From assembly GCF_001952935.1 (NCBI RefSeq), contig NZ_CP018319.1, forward strand, positions 609,501-673,500: 64,000 bases of DNA, read 5' to 3'. How positions within the stretch are numbered: the first letter of the stretch is position 1; every line of letters begins with the position of its first letter. Shown here piece after piece: positions 27,852 to 35,985 of this stretch. The translations under genes were made by a program, and so were the position numbers. The stretch is from Pseudomonas frederiksbergensis (GTDB lineage Bacteria; Pseudomonadota; Gammaproteobacteria; Pseudomonadales; Pseudomonadaceae). The notes under the pieces are model-generated. The model saw only the letters and a list, made by a program, of their open reading frames with translations. It was not told the origin of the DNA and made no database searches.

Positions 27852-28981
27852 GCAGACTCTGGATGCGTTTTGGCACCTTCCTCGGCAAAACCCTGCTGTG
27901 GTCGCTGGGCTTGGGATTGCTCGCCTGGGCGTTTGCCGCCGCATGGTTCGCCTGGCAGCACCGCGGCCCTGTCTCGGCTGAAGAACTGATTCCCGATGGC
28001 GAATCAGCGATGACCCGAGACATCATCCAGACAGCCGTGCGCATCGTCGATCAGCACCGGGAAAGCACCCGCTACCTGCGTGACGCCCATGCCAAGGCCC
28101 ATGGCTGCGTGAAGGCCGAGGTTCAGGTGCTGCCGGATCTGGCAGGCGAACTGCGTCAGGGTGTGTTCAACGAACCCGGCAAAACCTGGCAAGCGACGAT
28201 GCGGCTGTCCAACGGCAATGCGTATCCGCAATTCGACAGCATCCGCGATGCCCGGGGCATGGCAATCAAATTGCTCGATGTGCCTGGCAAACAGTTGCTG
28301 AGCGATCGCCAAGGGCACAGTGAACAGGACTTCGTGATGTTCAACCATCCGAACTTCTTTGTCAGCGATGTCGCTGAGTATCGTCAGAATGTGGCTGCTC
28401 AGGCTGATGGCAAAAAGGCGATGGCGTTCTTCCCGGGTTGGGACCCGCGCACGTGGCAAGTCCGCCATCTGTTTATTGCGTTGGCGACGCTCTCCCCTGC
28501 CCCGGCAAGCCCGACGCAGACCACTTACTTTTCGGTTTCGCCGTACAAGTTCGGTGAAGCCAACGCTAAATTCCGCGTGATGCCGGATCCTGATAGCTGT
28601 CCGGCCTACACGCTGCCCACGCAAAATCAAAACCTGCCGAACTTCCTGCGCACTGCGCTGAACCAGCAGCTGTCGACCGATCGGGTGCCAGCCTGTTTCG
28701 TACTGCAGATACAGCGCCAGGATCCGACCAAATACATGCCGATCGAAGACACCAGTATTGAGTGGCAGCAACGCGATGCTCCGTTCGAGACCGTGGCGCG
28801 GATCAAAGTACCCGCCCAGGACTTCGATACACCTGCGCTGAACATGCAATGCGATAACCAGTCGTTCAACCCGTGGTTTGGCCTTGAGGCTCATCGCCCC
28901 ATTGGCGGCATCAACCGGTTACGCAAAGCCGTGTATGAAGCAGTCAGCGACTACCGCCACAGCCGCAATGCTGAACAATAG
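27848..28981 (+). CDS. Membrane-anchored catalase-like haem protein
   Basis: A 377-residue protein of the catalase-related clade, shorter than classical catalase (about 480 or more). A TM helix at about 14-36 would place the haem domain in the periplasm. The distal His is probably His85 in HAKAHGCVKA, and the proximal ligand is probably Tyr363 in the RxxxY motif RKAVY near the C terminus. The catalase block FVMFNHPNFF is recognisable. Such minimal catalases include lipid-hydroperoxide-processing enzymes as well as peroxidases. It is coupled to the di-heme cytochrome, so the two likely work on the same substrate. Confidence 0.85.
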   Translation: MSRLWMRFGTFLGKTLLWSLGLGLLAWAFAAAWFAWQHRGPVSAEELIPDGESAMTRDIIQTAVRIVDQHRESTRYLRDAHAKAHGCVKAEVQVLPDLAGELRQGVFNEPGKTWQATMRLSNGNAYPQFDSIRDARGMAIKLLDVPGKQLLSDRQGHSEQDFVMFNHPNFFVSDVAEYRQNVAAQADGKKAMAFFPGWDPRTWQVRHLFIALATLSPAPASPTQTTYFSVSPYKFGEANAKFRVMPDPDSCPAYTLPTQNQNLPNFLRTALNQQLSTDRVPACFVLQIQRQDPTKYMPIEDTSIEWQQRDAPFETVARIKVPAQDFDTPALNMQCDNQSFNPWFGLEAHRPIGGINRLRKAVYEAVSDYRHSRNAEQ

Positions 28982-29044
28982 GCAAGGCAGAAACGAAAAA
29001 AGCGACCCGAGCAGGTCAATGCCTGTCAGTTCAGGCGCACAACT

Positions 29045-29134
29045 TGTGGGAGCGAGCCTGCTCGCGATGACGGCGGTACATTTAGCATCAATGTTGGCTG
29101 ACCTGCCGCTATCGCGAGCAGGCTCGCTCCTACA
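29045..29134. repeat. REP-type inverted doublet
   Basis: Arms TGTGGGAGCGAGCCTGCTCG and CGAGCAGGCTCGCTCCTACA, inverted around 45 bases. The rest of 28982-29290 holds only the tRNA terminator. Confidence 0.85.
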
Positions 29135-29224
29135 GGGGTTGCCGTGTTCAAGTCCTAACTGACGGGCATTACCCGAACAGGTCGCTTTTTCAGTGGATTC
29201 GCTACAAAGCCAAACCCCAGACAG

Positions 29225-29251
29225 CAAAAAGCCCGCATTAAGCGGGCTTTC
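29225..29251 (-). terminator. Terminator of tRNA unit 1
   Basis: Minus strand: AAAGCCCGC, loop TTAAT, GCGGGCTTTTT. It lies about 40 bases after the tRNA-Asp 3' end. Confidence 0.85.
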
Positions 29252-29290
29252 TGTGGTGACCTGGCGTTCAGCGTTCCAGGTGACCGAATA

Positions 29291-29367
29291 TGGCGCAGCG
29301 GACGGGACTCGAACCCGCGACCCCCGGCGTGACAGGCCGGTATTCTAACCGACTGAACTACCGCTGC
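29291..29367 (-). tRNA. tRNA-Asp (GTC), copy 1
   Basis: A 77-base cloverleaf with encoded CCA. The acceptor stem pairs GCAGCGG with CCGCTGC, the anticodon loop is CTGTCAC with anticodon GTC, and the T loop has GGTTCGAGTCC. It is identical to the copy at 29663-29739. Confidence 0.97.
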
Positions 29368-29386
29368 GCGTAGCGTTGAAAGTAAG

Positions 29387-29462
29387 TGGTGGGTGATGAC
29401 GGGATCGAACCGCCGACATTCTGCTTGTAAGGCAGACGCTCTCCCAGCTGAGCTAATCACCC
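29387..29462 (-). tRNA. tRNA-Val (TAC), copy 1
   Basis: A 76-base tRNA with CCA. The acceptor stem is GGGTGAT/ATCACCC, the anticodon loop CTTACAA gives anticodon TAC, and the T loop has GGTTCGATCCC. Identical to the copy at 29759-29834. It is 19 bases upstream of the tRNA-Asp in the same transcript. Confidence 0.97.
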
Positions 29463-29593
29463 TTTACCTTCGTTGCGGGGCGCATTGTGCCACAGATTTT
29501 CATAAAGTGTTGATTTAATTGAATAATTCTTCAAAAAAATCTGAAAACCCATAAAACGACGCGACCTGCAGGAACAAATTGCAAACTTTTGAC

Positions 29594-29622
29594 AGAAAAA
29601 AACCCGCGTTAAGCGGGCTTTT
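29594..29622 (-). terminator. Terminator of tRNA unit 2
   Basis: Minus strand: AAGCCCGC, loop TTAAC, GCGGGTT followed by seven T. It closely resembles the terminator of unit 1. Confidence 0.87.
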
Positions 29623-29662
29623 CCGTGGTGACCTGGCGTTCAGCGTTCCAGATAACCGAATA

Positions 29663-29739
29663 TGGCGCAGCGGACGGGACTCGAACCCGCGACCCCCGGC
29701 GTGACAGGCCGGTATTCTAACCGACTGAACTACCGCTGC
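29663..29739 (-). tRNA. tRNA-Asp (GTC), copy 2
   Basis: Identical in sequence to the tRNA at 29291-29367 and offset from it by exactly 372 bases. It encodes CCA. Confidence 0.97.
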
Positions 29740-29758
29740 GCGTAACACTGGAAGCGAA

Positions 29759-29834
29759 TGGTGGGTGATGACGGGATCGAACCGCCGACATTCTGCTTGT
29801 AAGGCAGACGCTCTCCCAGCTGAGCTAATCACCC
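29759..29834 (-). tRNA. tRNA-Val (TAC), copy 2
   Basis: Identical to the tRNA at 29387-29462, offset by the same 372 bases, so the whole Val-Asp-terminator unit is duplicated in tandem. Confidence 0.97.
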
Positions 29835-29855
29835 TTCACTTTCGGTGTGGCGCGC

Positions 29856-29884
29856 ATTCTACGGAGCGACCACATCTCTGGCAA
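29856..29884 (-). promoter_or_regulatory. Promoter of tRNA unit 2
   Basis: Minus strand: TTGCCA (29879-29884), 17-base spacer, TAGAAT (29856-29861), followed by the GC-rich discriminator GCGCGCC, a usual mark of stringently controlled stable-RNA promoters. Unit 1 has no comparably good promoter upstream. Confidence 0.7.
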
Positions 29885-29994
29885 GCACTTTTTTAATTAA
29901 TTTTTTCAGGCCTTCCAAAGGCTTAGAGAAGGGTTGGCCTATGGCGCTGCGAAGAGAATAATGCCCCCCTTTGTATAAAGGAGAGACTCGCCCC

Positions 29995-30915
29995 ATGTGG
30001 TTCAAAAACCTGCTTATCTATCGCCTGACCCAAGATCTGCCTTTTGATGCCGAGGCGTTGGAAACTGCACTGGCGACCAAACTGGCGCGTCCATGTGCAA
30101 GCCAGGAGTTGACCACCTACGGTTTCGTCGCGCCCTTCGGCAAGGGCGAAGATGCTCCGCTGGTGCACATCAGCGGCGACTTCCTGCTGATCGCTGCCCG
30201 TAAAGAAGAACGCATTCTGCCGGGCAGCGTCGTGCGCGATGCGGTAAAGGAAAAGGTCGAAGAGATCGAAGCCGAACAAATGCGCAAGGTCTACAAAAAA
30301 GAGCGCGACCAGATCAAGGATGAAATCATCCAGGCCTTCCTGCCGCGGGCCTTTATTCGTCGTTCGTCGACTTTCGCTGCTATCGCGCCGAAACAGGGCC
30401 TGATCCTGGTCAACTCGGCCAGCCCGAAACGTGCCGAAGACCTGTTGTCCACCCTGCGTGAAGTCATCGGCACGCTGCCGGTACGTCCGCTGACCGTGAA
30501 GATGTCCCCTACCGCGACCATGACTGAATGGGTCACTACCCAGAAAGCCGCGGACGATTTCTTCGTGCTGGACGAGTGCGAGCTGCGCGACACCCACGAA
30601 GACGGCGGCATCGTGCGTTGCAAGCGCCAGGACCTGACCAGCGAAGAAATCCAACTGCACCTGAGCACCGGCAAAGTGGTTACTCAGCTGTCGTTGGCCT
30701 GGCAGGACAAGCTGTCTTTCGTTCTTGACGACAAGATGGTGGTCAAGCGCCTGAAGTTCGAAGATCTGCTGCAGGACCAGGCGGAACAGGACGGTGGCGA
30801 AGAAGCCCTCGGCCAACTGGACGCCAGCTTCACCCTGATGATGCTGACCTTCGGCGACTTCCTGCCGGCGCTGGTTGAAGCGCTGGGTGGTGAAGAGACT
30901 CCGCAGGGGATCTAA
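29995..30915 (+). CDS. rdgC: Recombination-associated protein RdgC
   Basis: A 306-residue ring-forming, non-specific DNA-binding protein that limits RecA filament activity. The characteristic N terminus [12 protein letters not shown] and the internal [13 protein letters not shown] block are present, and the length equals the family standard. AAGGAGAG precedes the ATG at 29995, which I prefer over the in-frame ATG at 29971. Confidence 0.96.
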   Translation: MWFKNLLIYRLTQDLPFDAEALETALATKLARPCASQELTTYGFVAPFGKGEDAPLVHISGDFLLIAARKEERILPGSVVRDAVKEKVEEIEAEQMRKVYKKERDQIKDEIIQAFLPRAFIRRSSTFAAIAPKQGLILVNSASPKRAEDLLSTLREVIGTLPVRPLTVKMSPTATMTEWVTTQKAADDFFVLDECELRDTHEDGGIVRCKRQDLTSEEIQLHLSTGKVVTQLSLAWQDKLSFVLDDKMVVKRLKFEDLLQDQAEQDGGEEALGQLDASFTLMMLTFGDFLPALVEALGGEETPQGI

Positions 30916-30933
30916 AAGGTAAAAAGTTATCAC

Positions 30934-31022
30934 TGTGGGAGCGAGCCTGCTCGCGATGGCGTCATCACGATCAACATGTATGTTGACTGTGAAACCGCTA
31001 TCGCGAGCAGGCCCGCTCCCAC
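30934..31022. repeat. REP-type inverted doublet
   Basis: Arms TGTGGGAGCGAGCCTGCTCG and CGAGCAGGCCCGCTCCCACA between rdgC and the BASS transporter gene. Confidence 0.85.
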
Positions 31023-31061
31023 ATTGGTTTTGTGGTGTTACTCAAGAACAAGGATCAGGCC

Positions 31062-32027
31062 ATGCGCGCACTGCCTGCATTGAGTCGTTTTGTCGGCAAC
31101 ACCTTCGCTTACTGGGTATTGATTTTCGCCGTCGTGGCGTTCCTGCAACCGACCTGGTTCATCGGCCTGAAGGGCGCGATCGTGCCGCTGTTGGGCCTGG
31201 TGATGTTCGGCATGGGCCTGACCCTCAAGCTCGAAGATTTCGCCGAAGTCGCTCGCCATCCATGGCGCGTGGCCTTGGGCGTGGTTGCGCATTTTGTGAT
31301 CATGCCCGGTGTGGCGTGGTTGCTTTGCCAGGCTTTCCACTTGCCGCCGGAGATCGCTGTCGGCGTCATCCTGGTCGGCTGCTGCCCTAGCGGCACCTCG
31401 TCAAACGTTATGACCTGGCTGGCCCGCGGCGATCTGGCGCTGTCGGTGGCCATCGCCGCTGTCACCACCCTCCTCGCCCCGCTTTTGACCCCGGCTCTGA
31501 TCTGGCTGCTGGCCTCAGCCTGGTTGCCGGTGTCGTTCATGGAGCTGTTCTGGTCGATCCTGCAAGTGGTGCTGCTGCCGATCGTGCTTGGCGTGGTTGC
31601 CCAGCGCCTGCTGGGTGATCGGGTTCGCCACGCGGTAGACGTGTTGCCACTGGTGTCGGTGGTGAGCATCGTAATCATCGTCACAGCCGTGGTGGCCGCC
31701 AGCCAGACGAAGATTGCCGAATCCGGCCTGCTGATCATGGCCGTGGTGATGCTGCACAACAGCTTTGGCTATCTGCTGGGTTACTTCACCGCAAGGTTGT
31801 TCAAATTGCCACTGGCCCAGCGTAAATCCCTGGCACTGGAAGTCGGCATGCAGAACTCCGGTCTGGGTGCAGCGCTGGCCAGTGCACACTTTTCACCGCT
31901 GGCGGCGGTGCCGAGCGCGTTGTTCAGCGTCTGGCACAACATCTCCGGGGCGCTGCTCTCGACATATTTCCGCCGGATGAGCGAGAAAGAAGATCGGGAA
32001 ACGGCGGCGCAGCAGGCTATCGACTGA
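31062..32027 (+). CDS. Bile acid:sodium symporter (BASS) family transporter
   Basis: A 321-residue inner-membrane protein with nine or ten TM helices. The conserved GCCPSGTSSNVMTWLARGD segment and the EVGMQNSGLG motif of BASS proteins are present. AAGGA lies upstream of the ATG at 31062. Bacterial members carry varied organic anions, including pantoate and keto acids; the substrate here is unknown. Confidence 0.9.
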   Translation: MRALPALSRFVGNTFAYWVLIFAVVAFLQPTWFIGLKGAIVPLLGLVMFGMGLTLKLEDFAEVARHPWRVALGVVAHFVIMPGVAWLLCQAFHLPPEIAVGVILVGCCPSGTSSNVMTWLARGDLALSVAIAAVTTLLAPLLTPALIWLLASAWLPVSFMELFWSILQVVLLPIVLGVVAQRLLGDRVRHAVDVLPLVSVVSIVIIVTAVVAASQTKIAESGLLIMAVVMLHNSFGYLLGYFTARLFKLPLAQRKSLALEVGMQNSGLGAALASAHFSPLAAVPSALFSVWHNISGALLSTYFRRMSEKEDRETAAQQAID

Positions 32028-32074
32028 TCCGAAAACTTGATCCCCGGGTTAATGATGGGCAATCTATTGCAAAA

Positions 32075-32140
32075 CGCGAGGACGACCTCGCGGCTCGATC
32101 GAGTCATTAATCTGGGGACGACCCCGTCAATCGATGGAGG
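32075..32140 (+). ncRNA. Guanidine-II riboswitch (mini-ykkC)
   Basis: Two hairpins each capped by an ACGA tetraloop: CGCGAGG-ACGA-CCTCGCG (32075-32092) and GGGG-ACGA-CCCC (32114-32125), joined by about 21 bases. The GGAGG ribosome-binding site (32136-32140) lies ten bases past the second hairpin. Twin ACGR-loop hairpins directly ahead of an SMR exporter gene are the hallmark of this class. Guanidine binding would be expected to favour loop-loop pairing and expose the translation start. Confidence 0.93.
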
Positions 32141-32146
32141 TCTCTC

Positions 32147-32461
32147 ATGTCCTGGATCATTCTGTTTTTCGCCGGCCTGTTCGAAGTTGGCTGGGCTGTC
32201 GGCCTGAAATACACCGATGGCTTCAGCCGCCCTCTCCCCACCGCATTGACCGTTGCCGCCATGGCGATCAGCCTTGGCTTGCTGGGCCTTGCCATGAAGG
32301 AATTGCCGCTGGGCACGGCCTATGCGATCTGGACGGGTGTCGGTGCGGTCGGGACGGTCATTGCCGGGATCATCCTGTTCGGTGAATCCATGGCGTTGTT
32401 CAGGCTCGCCAGTGTAGCGTTGATCATTTCCGGGCTGGTTGGACTGAAGATCAGCGCCTGA
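32147..32461 (+). CDS. gdx: Guanidinium exporter (SMR family, Gdx/SugE)
   Basis: A 104-residue, four-helix small multidrug resistance protein. The essential Glu is in [17 protein letters not shown] in TM1, followed by the [15 protein letters not shown] block in TM3. Gdx proteins exchange guanidinium for protons as dual-topology dimers. The riboswitch immediately upstream strongly supports guanidinium as the physiological substrate rather than quaternary ammonium drugs. GGAGG precedes the ATG by six bases. Confidence 0.95.
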   Translation: MSWIILFFAGLFEVGWAVGLKYTDGFSRPLPTALTVAAMAISLGLLGLAMKELPLGTAYAIWTGVGAVGTVIAGIILFGESMALFRLASVALIISGLVGLKISA

Positions 32462-32481
32462 CTGTTGTTGACTGCCAATAC

Positions 32482-32523
32482 AAAAAAGCCCGCCTCCCTA
32501 GACAAGGGGGAGCGGGCTTTTTC
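32482..32523. terminator. Bidirectional terminator between gdx and the TenA-like gene
   Basis: AAAAAAGCCCGC and GCGGGCTTTTT pair around a loop carrying a second small CCTCCC/GGGGGA stem. It has T runs on both strands, suiting the convergent genes. Confidence 0.85.
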
Positions 32524-32542
32524 AATGGCGTGTATCAGCCGA

Positions 32543-33337
32543 TCAGCTCTCGGCCAGTTCCATGCGCTCACGCGCGACAGGTGCCTTTTGCGCATGCTCA
32601 AGCTGCATGCAGCGCTCCAGGAACAGGAACATGTAGTCGTAGCTCTTGCACACGGCCTGACGCAGTTCCACTTGCAGGGATTTACAAGGGTTCATACCCG
32701 CCAACGTGCAGATGATTTCCAGGGCTTCCCACGGATGGGCATCGTCGTACTGGGCATGCATCTTCAACCACTTCATGGCCCGCTTGCGATCTTCCTCCGG
32801 GAAAGAGGCCGCGTAGATACCATTGGAACAGACCAGCGCCGACCATTCCCCGGTCGCGCCTTCAATGGCGTAGTTGGTGGCGGCAATGGCAACAATCAGC
32901 GAATCCGCTGAACTGGTGTGCCAGCACCAATGGCTCAAGGCGTGAAGTTCAGGGGCAACTTTTTGCGCTTGCAGATCTTCCAGGCTGACACCGTGAGCAC
33001 GGCTCCAGTGCACCCAGTAATCGGCATGGTTCAATTCAACGCGTATGTTACGCATCAACCAGCGACGTGCCATGTCTTCACCTGGATGGCGGGCAAAGCG
33101 TGTCTTGGTCAGGTTTTGTGCCATATATAACGCGAACTGTTCGACTACCGGCCAGCCACCAATCAGGTACTGGCGCATGGTCTTTGCACTGAGTTTGTTA
33201 TCACGCAGTCGCTGATACAGTTCGTGTTCGACAACCCGGCGTTTGCTCTCGCTGCAATCCTGGATCAGGCGTTGAGCCCAGACGGGATAACTTGCAGCGT
33301 CCATGAGTGGTCCGGTTCGGTTGAATGTGTCGATCAC
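32543..33337 (-). CDS. TenA/PqqC-like haem-oxygenase-fold protein
   Basis: A 264-residue all-helical protein of the haem-oxygenase-like superfamily. Candidate metal or cofactor residues are in QYLIGGWPVVEQF, the MRNIRVELNHADYWVHW block and the later AIEGATGEW and HAQYDDAHPWEA segments, a spacing reminiscent of the diiron HDO enzymes. It is often annotated as a TenA regulator, but no DNA-binding domain is present. The GTG at 33337 was chosen because GGAG lies seven bases upstream. Enzymatic role is unknown. Confidence 0.8.
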   Translation of the reverse strand: MIDTFNRTGPLMDAASYPVWAQRLIQDCSESKRRVVEHELYQRLRDNKLSAKTMRQYLIGGWPVVEQFALYMAQNLTKTRFARHPGEDMARRWLMRNIRVELNHADYWVHWSRAHGVSLEDLQAQKVAPELHALSHWCWHTSSADSLIVAIAATNYAIEGATGEWSALVCSNGIYAASFPEEDRKRAMKWLKMHAQYDDAHPWEALEIICTLAGMNPCKSLQVELRQAVCKSYDYMFLFLERCMQLEHAQKAPVARERMELAES

Positions 33338-33382
33338 TGTCGAGCTCCTTTTGATTGTGATTATAAGGATCAGCAAGAGATT

Positions 33383-35842
33383 TCAACGGAACGTGCCAGG
33401 CGCCTTGAACAACAAAGGCTGTGGCCTGGCGGGACGACTTTGTAAACTGTCGCAGGTAAACAAATGCGGGCGTTCAATAACATACCCTTGAGCGTAATCC
33501 ACCCCGATCTCCAACAGTGCCTGCTCGATCTGGGGTGTTTCAACAAACTCGGCAATCGTACGCTTACCCATAACATGACCGATGTGATTGATCACTTCGA
33601 CCATGGCGCGGTTAATCGGGTCGTCCAACATATCCTTTACGAAACTCCCGTCGATCTTCAAGAAGTCTACAGGTAAATGTTTCAAGTATGCGAATGAGGA
33701 CATTCCGGCGCAAAAATCATCCAGTGAAAAGTGGCAACCTAAGCCTTTGAGTTCATTAATAAATCTGATTGCACTTCCAAGATTTGAAATAGCACTGGTT
33801 TCAGTGATTTCAAAACAAATCATTTCAGGCGGTATGGAGTAAGTAACAAACTGTTCACGCAGGAAGTGCAGAAACGCCTCATCTCCGATAGTTGTGCCTG
33901 ACAGATTAATCGCACACATGGCCAATGGGCCTTTGTGCTGTTCGGCTATGCATTGGGCAATAATTTTGAATACGTTCTGTACCACCCAGCGATCAAGGGA
34001 TGTCATCAGACCATATCGCTCAGCAGCCGGAATAAAACTGTCGGGCAATATCATGCGTCCGGCTTCGTCATGCAGGCGCAACAAAATTTCGATATGTCCA
34101 CCGCCCTTCTCGACATGACCAAGTGGCGCGATTTCCTGGGCATACAAACAGAAACGGTCTTCTTCCAGTGCGATGTGCAAGCGCTGTACCCAAGCCATCT
34201 CGCCGAAGCGCAGGGACAGTTCCGAATCATCGGCGTGATAGACCTGAACCCGATTGCGCCCCTTTTCCTTGGCCATGTAGCAGGCCATGTCGGCAGCGCG
34301 CAGCGAGGCCTCGAGGGTGGTCGGATTCTGAGCAACGTGAACCAGCCCGATGCTCACAGTGGTTACAAAGGGTCGGCCTTTCCAGACGAAGTGCAGGTTC
34401 TGCACAGTCTGACGCAGGCCCTCGGCGATTTTCTCGGCGGCTTCCGGGGCGCAGTTCTCCAGCAGGATGCCAAACTCGTCGCCACCCAGGCGGGCCAGGG
34501 TATCGCCTTCGCGCAAACCAGACTGCAACAGTGCGCAGATATGCCGGAGCAATTCATCACCCGCTGCATGGCCACAGGTATCGTTGACCAGTTTGAACTG
34601 ATCCAGATCGAGGAACATCAGCGCATGGCGCCCCGTCTGACGTGTCAGGTTGTGCAGCGCCTGCTCCAGGCGATACTCAAACTCACGGCGGTTGGCGAGC
34701 CCGGTCAAGGCGTCATGGGTCGCCTGCCAGGACAGATTGGCAATGTATTGCCGCTCCTGGGTCATGTCGTGCAGCACCAGCACCGTGCCGCTGACCTTGC
34801 CCGCGTTGCGGATCGGCGCACCGACCAGGGTCACCGAAACCGTGCTGCCATCCAGGCGCTGGATCAGTTTTGAGTGTTCGCTGCCACCGCTCAGCTGTCC
34901 GCTCAAAATGTGCTCGATCAACGTAAAACCTTCGGCCTGAGCGTTCTCGTCCAACAGATTGAATAGCGCCGCCAGCGGCAAACCCGTCGCCTGTTCGGCT
35001 TTCCAGTGCGTCAACGCCTCGGCGGCCGGGTTCATGTAGGCAATCGCTCCCTCGACATTCGTGGTGATCACGCCATCGCCGATCGATTGCAAAGTGATTT
35101 GTGCCCGGTCTTTCTCCAACTGCAACGCGTCGGCGAAGGCATGGCGCTGCTTGAGCAGTTTGTGCGTGCGCATCAAGGCCAGGAGGATCAATCCCAGAGC
35201 CGTGGCGAGGTTGGTCACCAGCAACACCCGCAGGATCCTCCGCGAGCCTTCGCCCAAGGCATCGCTGAAGGCCTTCGCCGCCGGTGTCACACTTTCGTTG
35301 ATGAGGAATATCTGTTCCTTCCAGCGCTTGATATCGCCAGCGGTGGCCTGGCGGGTGGTGACGCGCTGATGCATTTCCCGCGCAATGGCATCGAGTTGCA
35401 ACAGATACGCATCCCCCACCCTCCAGAGGTCAATGGCTTTCTCGTGGTAACTGAAGTGCCGGAAATTCAGGTACAGCCAGATCACACTATCGATGTCATC
35501 CGGGTGGTTGCCGCCTTTGAGGATCGCCACGCGCGCGGCTTCGATATTCGGCGGTTGATGATCCAGCGCCACGCGCAATTCGTGGCCCCCTTGGGGCACG
35601 GCAATGGCGTTCTGGTATTTGAGGAAAATCGCCTCGTCGCGACTGTCGGCGTAGAGATTGAGGTAATAAATGGCGTCTTTCTGGCCTTTGGACCACAGGC
35701 TTTCACCGGCAACGTAGCCGCGAACCGCCGACAGAACGTACAGGCTCACGCCGCCCAACAGGGCCTGAAATAACACAACGGCGATAAATGGCCAGACAAT
35801 GCCCAACAACCGTGGCGTTCCGAGAGTCCGCGTTTGTTTCAT
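33383..35842 (-). CDS. rbdA: Membrane PAS-GGDEF-EAL protein, RbdA-like
   Basis: An 819-residue inner-membrane c-di-GMP protein. Two TM helices (about 11-35 and 205-225) flank a periplasmic sensor domain, followed by PAS (about 255-375), GGDEF with an intact GGDEF near residue 453, and EAL. The first EAL motif reads EILLRL rather than EALLRL (about residue 584), and the DDFG motif reads DDFC. The catalytic Glu and Asp residues appear kept. Size and the adjacent ABC transporter match RbdA (PA0861), a phosphodiesterase promoting biofilm dispersal. The start at 35842 has GGGAT upstream. Confidence 0.85.
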   Translation of the reverse strand: MKQTRTLGTPRLLGIVWPFIAVVLFQALLGGVSLYVLSAVRGYVAGESLWSKGQKDAIYYLNLYADSRDEAIFLKYQNAIAVPQGGHELRVALDHQPPNIEAARVAILKGGNHPDDIDSVIWLYLNFRHFSYHEKAIDLWRVGDAYLLQLDAIAREMHQRVTTRQATAGDIKRWKEQIFLINESVTPAAKAFSDALGEGSRRILRVLLVTNLATALGLILLALMRTHKLLKQRHAFADALQLEKDRAQITLQSIGDGVITTNVEGAIAYMNPAAEALTHWKAEQATGLPLAALFNLLDENAQAEGFTLIEHILSGQLSGGSEHSKLIQRLDGSTVSVTLVGAPIRNAGKVSGTVLVLHDMTQERQYIANLSWQATHDALTGLANRREFEYRLEQALHNLTRQTGRHALMFLDLDQFKLVNDTCGHAAGDELLRHICALLQSGLREGDTLARLGGDEFGILLENCAPEAAEKIAEGLRQTVQNLHFVWKGRPFVTTVSIGLVHVAQNPTTLEASLRAADMACYMAKEKGRNRVQVYHADDSELSLRFGEMAWVQRLHIALEEDRFCLYAQEIAPLGHVEKGGGHIEILLRLHDEAGRMILPDSFIPAAERYGLMTSLDRWVVQNVFKIIAQCIAEQHKGPLAMCAINLSGTTIGDEAFLHFLREQFVTYSIPPEMICFEITETSAISNLGSAIRFINELKGLGCHFSLDDFCAGMSSFAYLKHLPVDFLKIDGSFVKDMLDDPINRAMVEVINHIGHVMGKRTIAEFVETPQIEQALLEIGVDYAQGYVIERPHLFTCDSLQSRPARPQPLLFKAPGTFR

Positions 35843-35985
35843 GAGATCCCTTGCATTAGCACTGCTTGATCGTCTTCCGGACGAAATCGCTACAGCTAGA
35901 CTAGGGTGCGTTCCCGGTTCCGGCAAGCGGAGGATCCGCCTTGGCACCCTCTGAACATCGCCCTATATAGGTACGCGGCACTGAT

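Noticed and set aside
29155..29832. Small open frames running through the tRNA genes
   Set aside because: They are identical because the tRNAs are duplicated, and the sequence is explained by tRNA structure.
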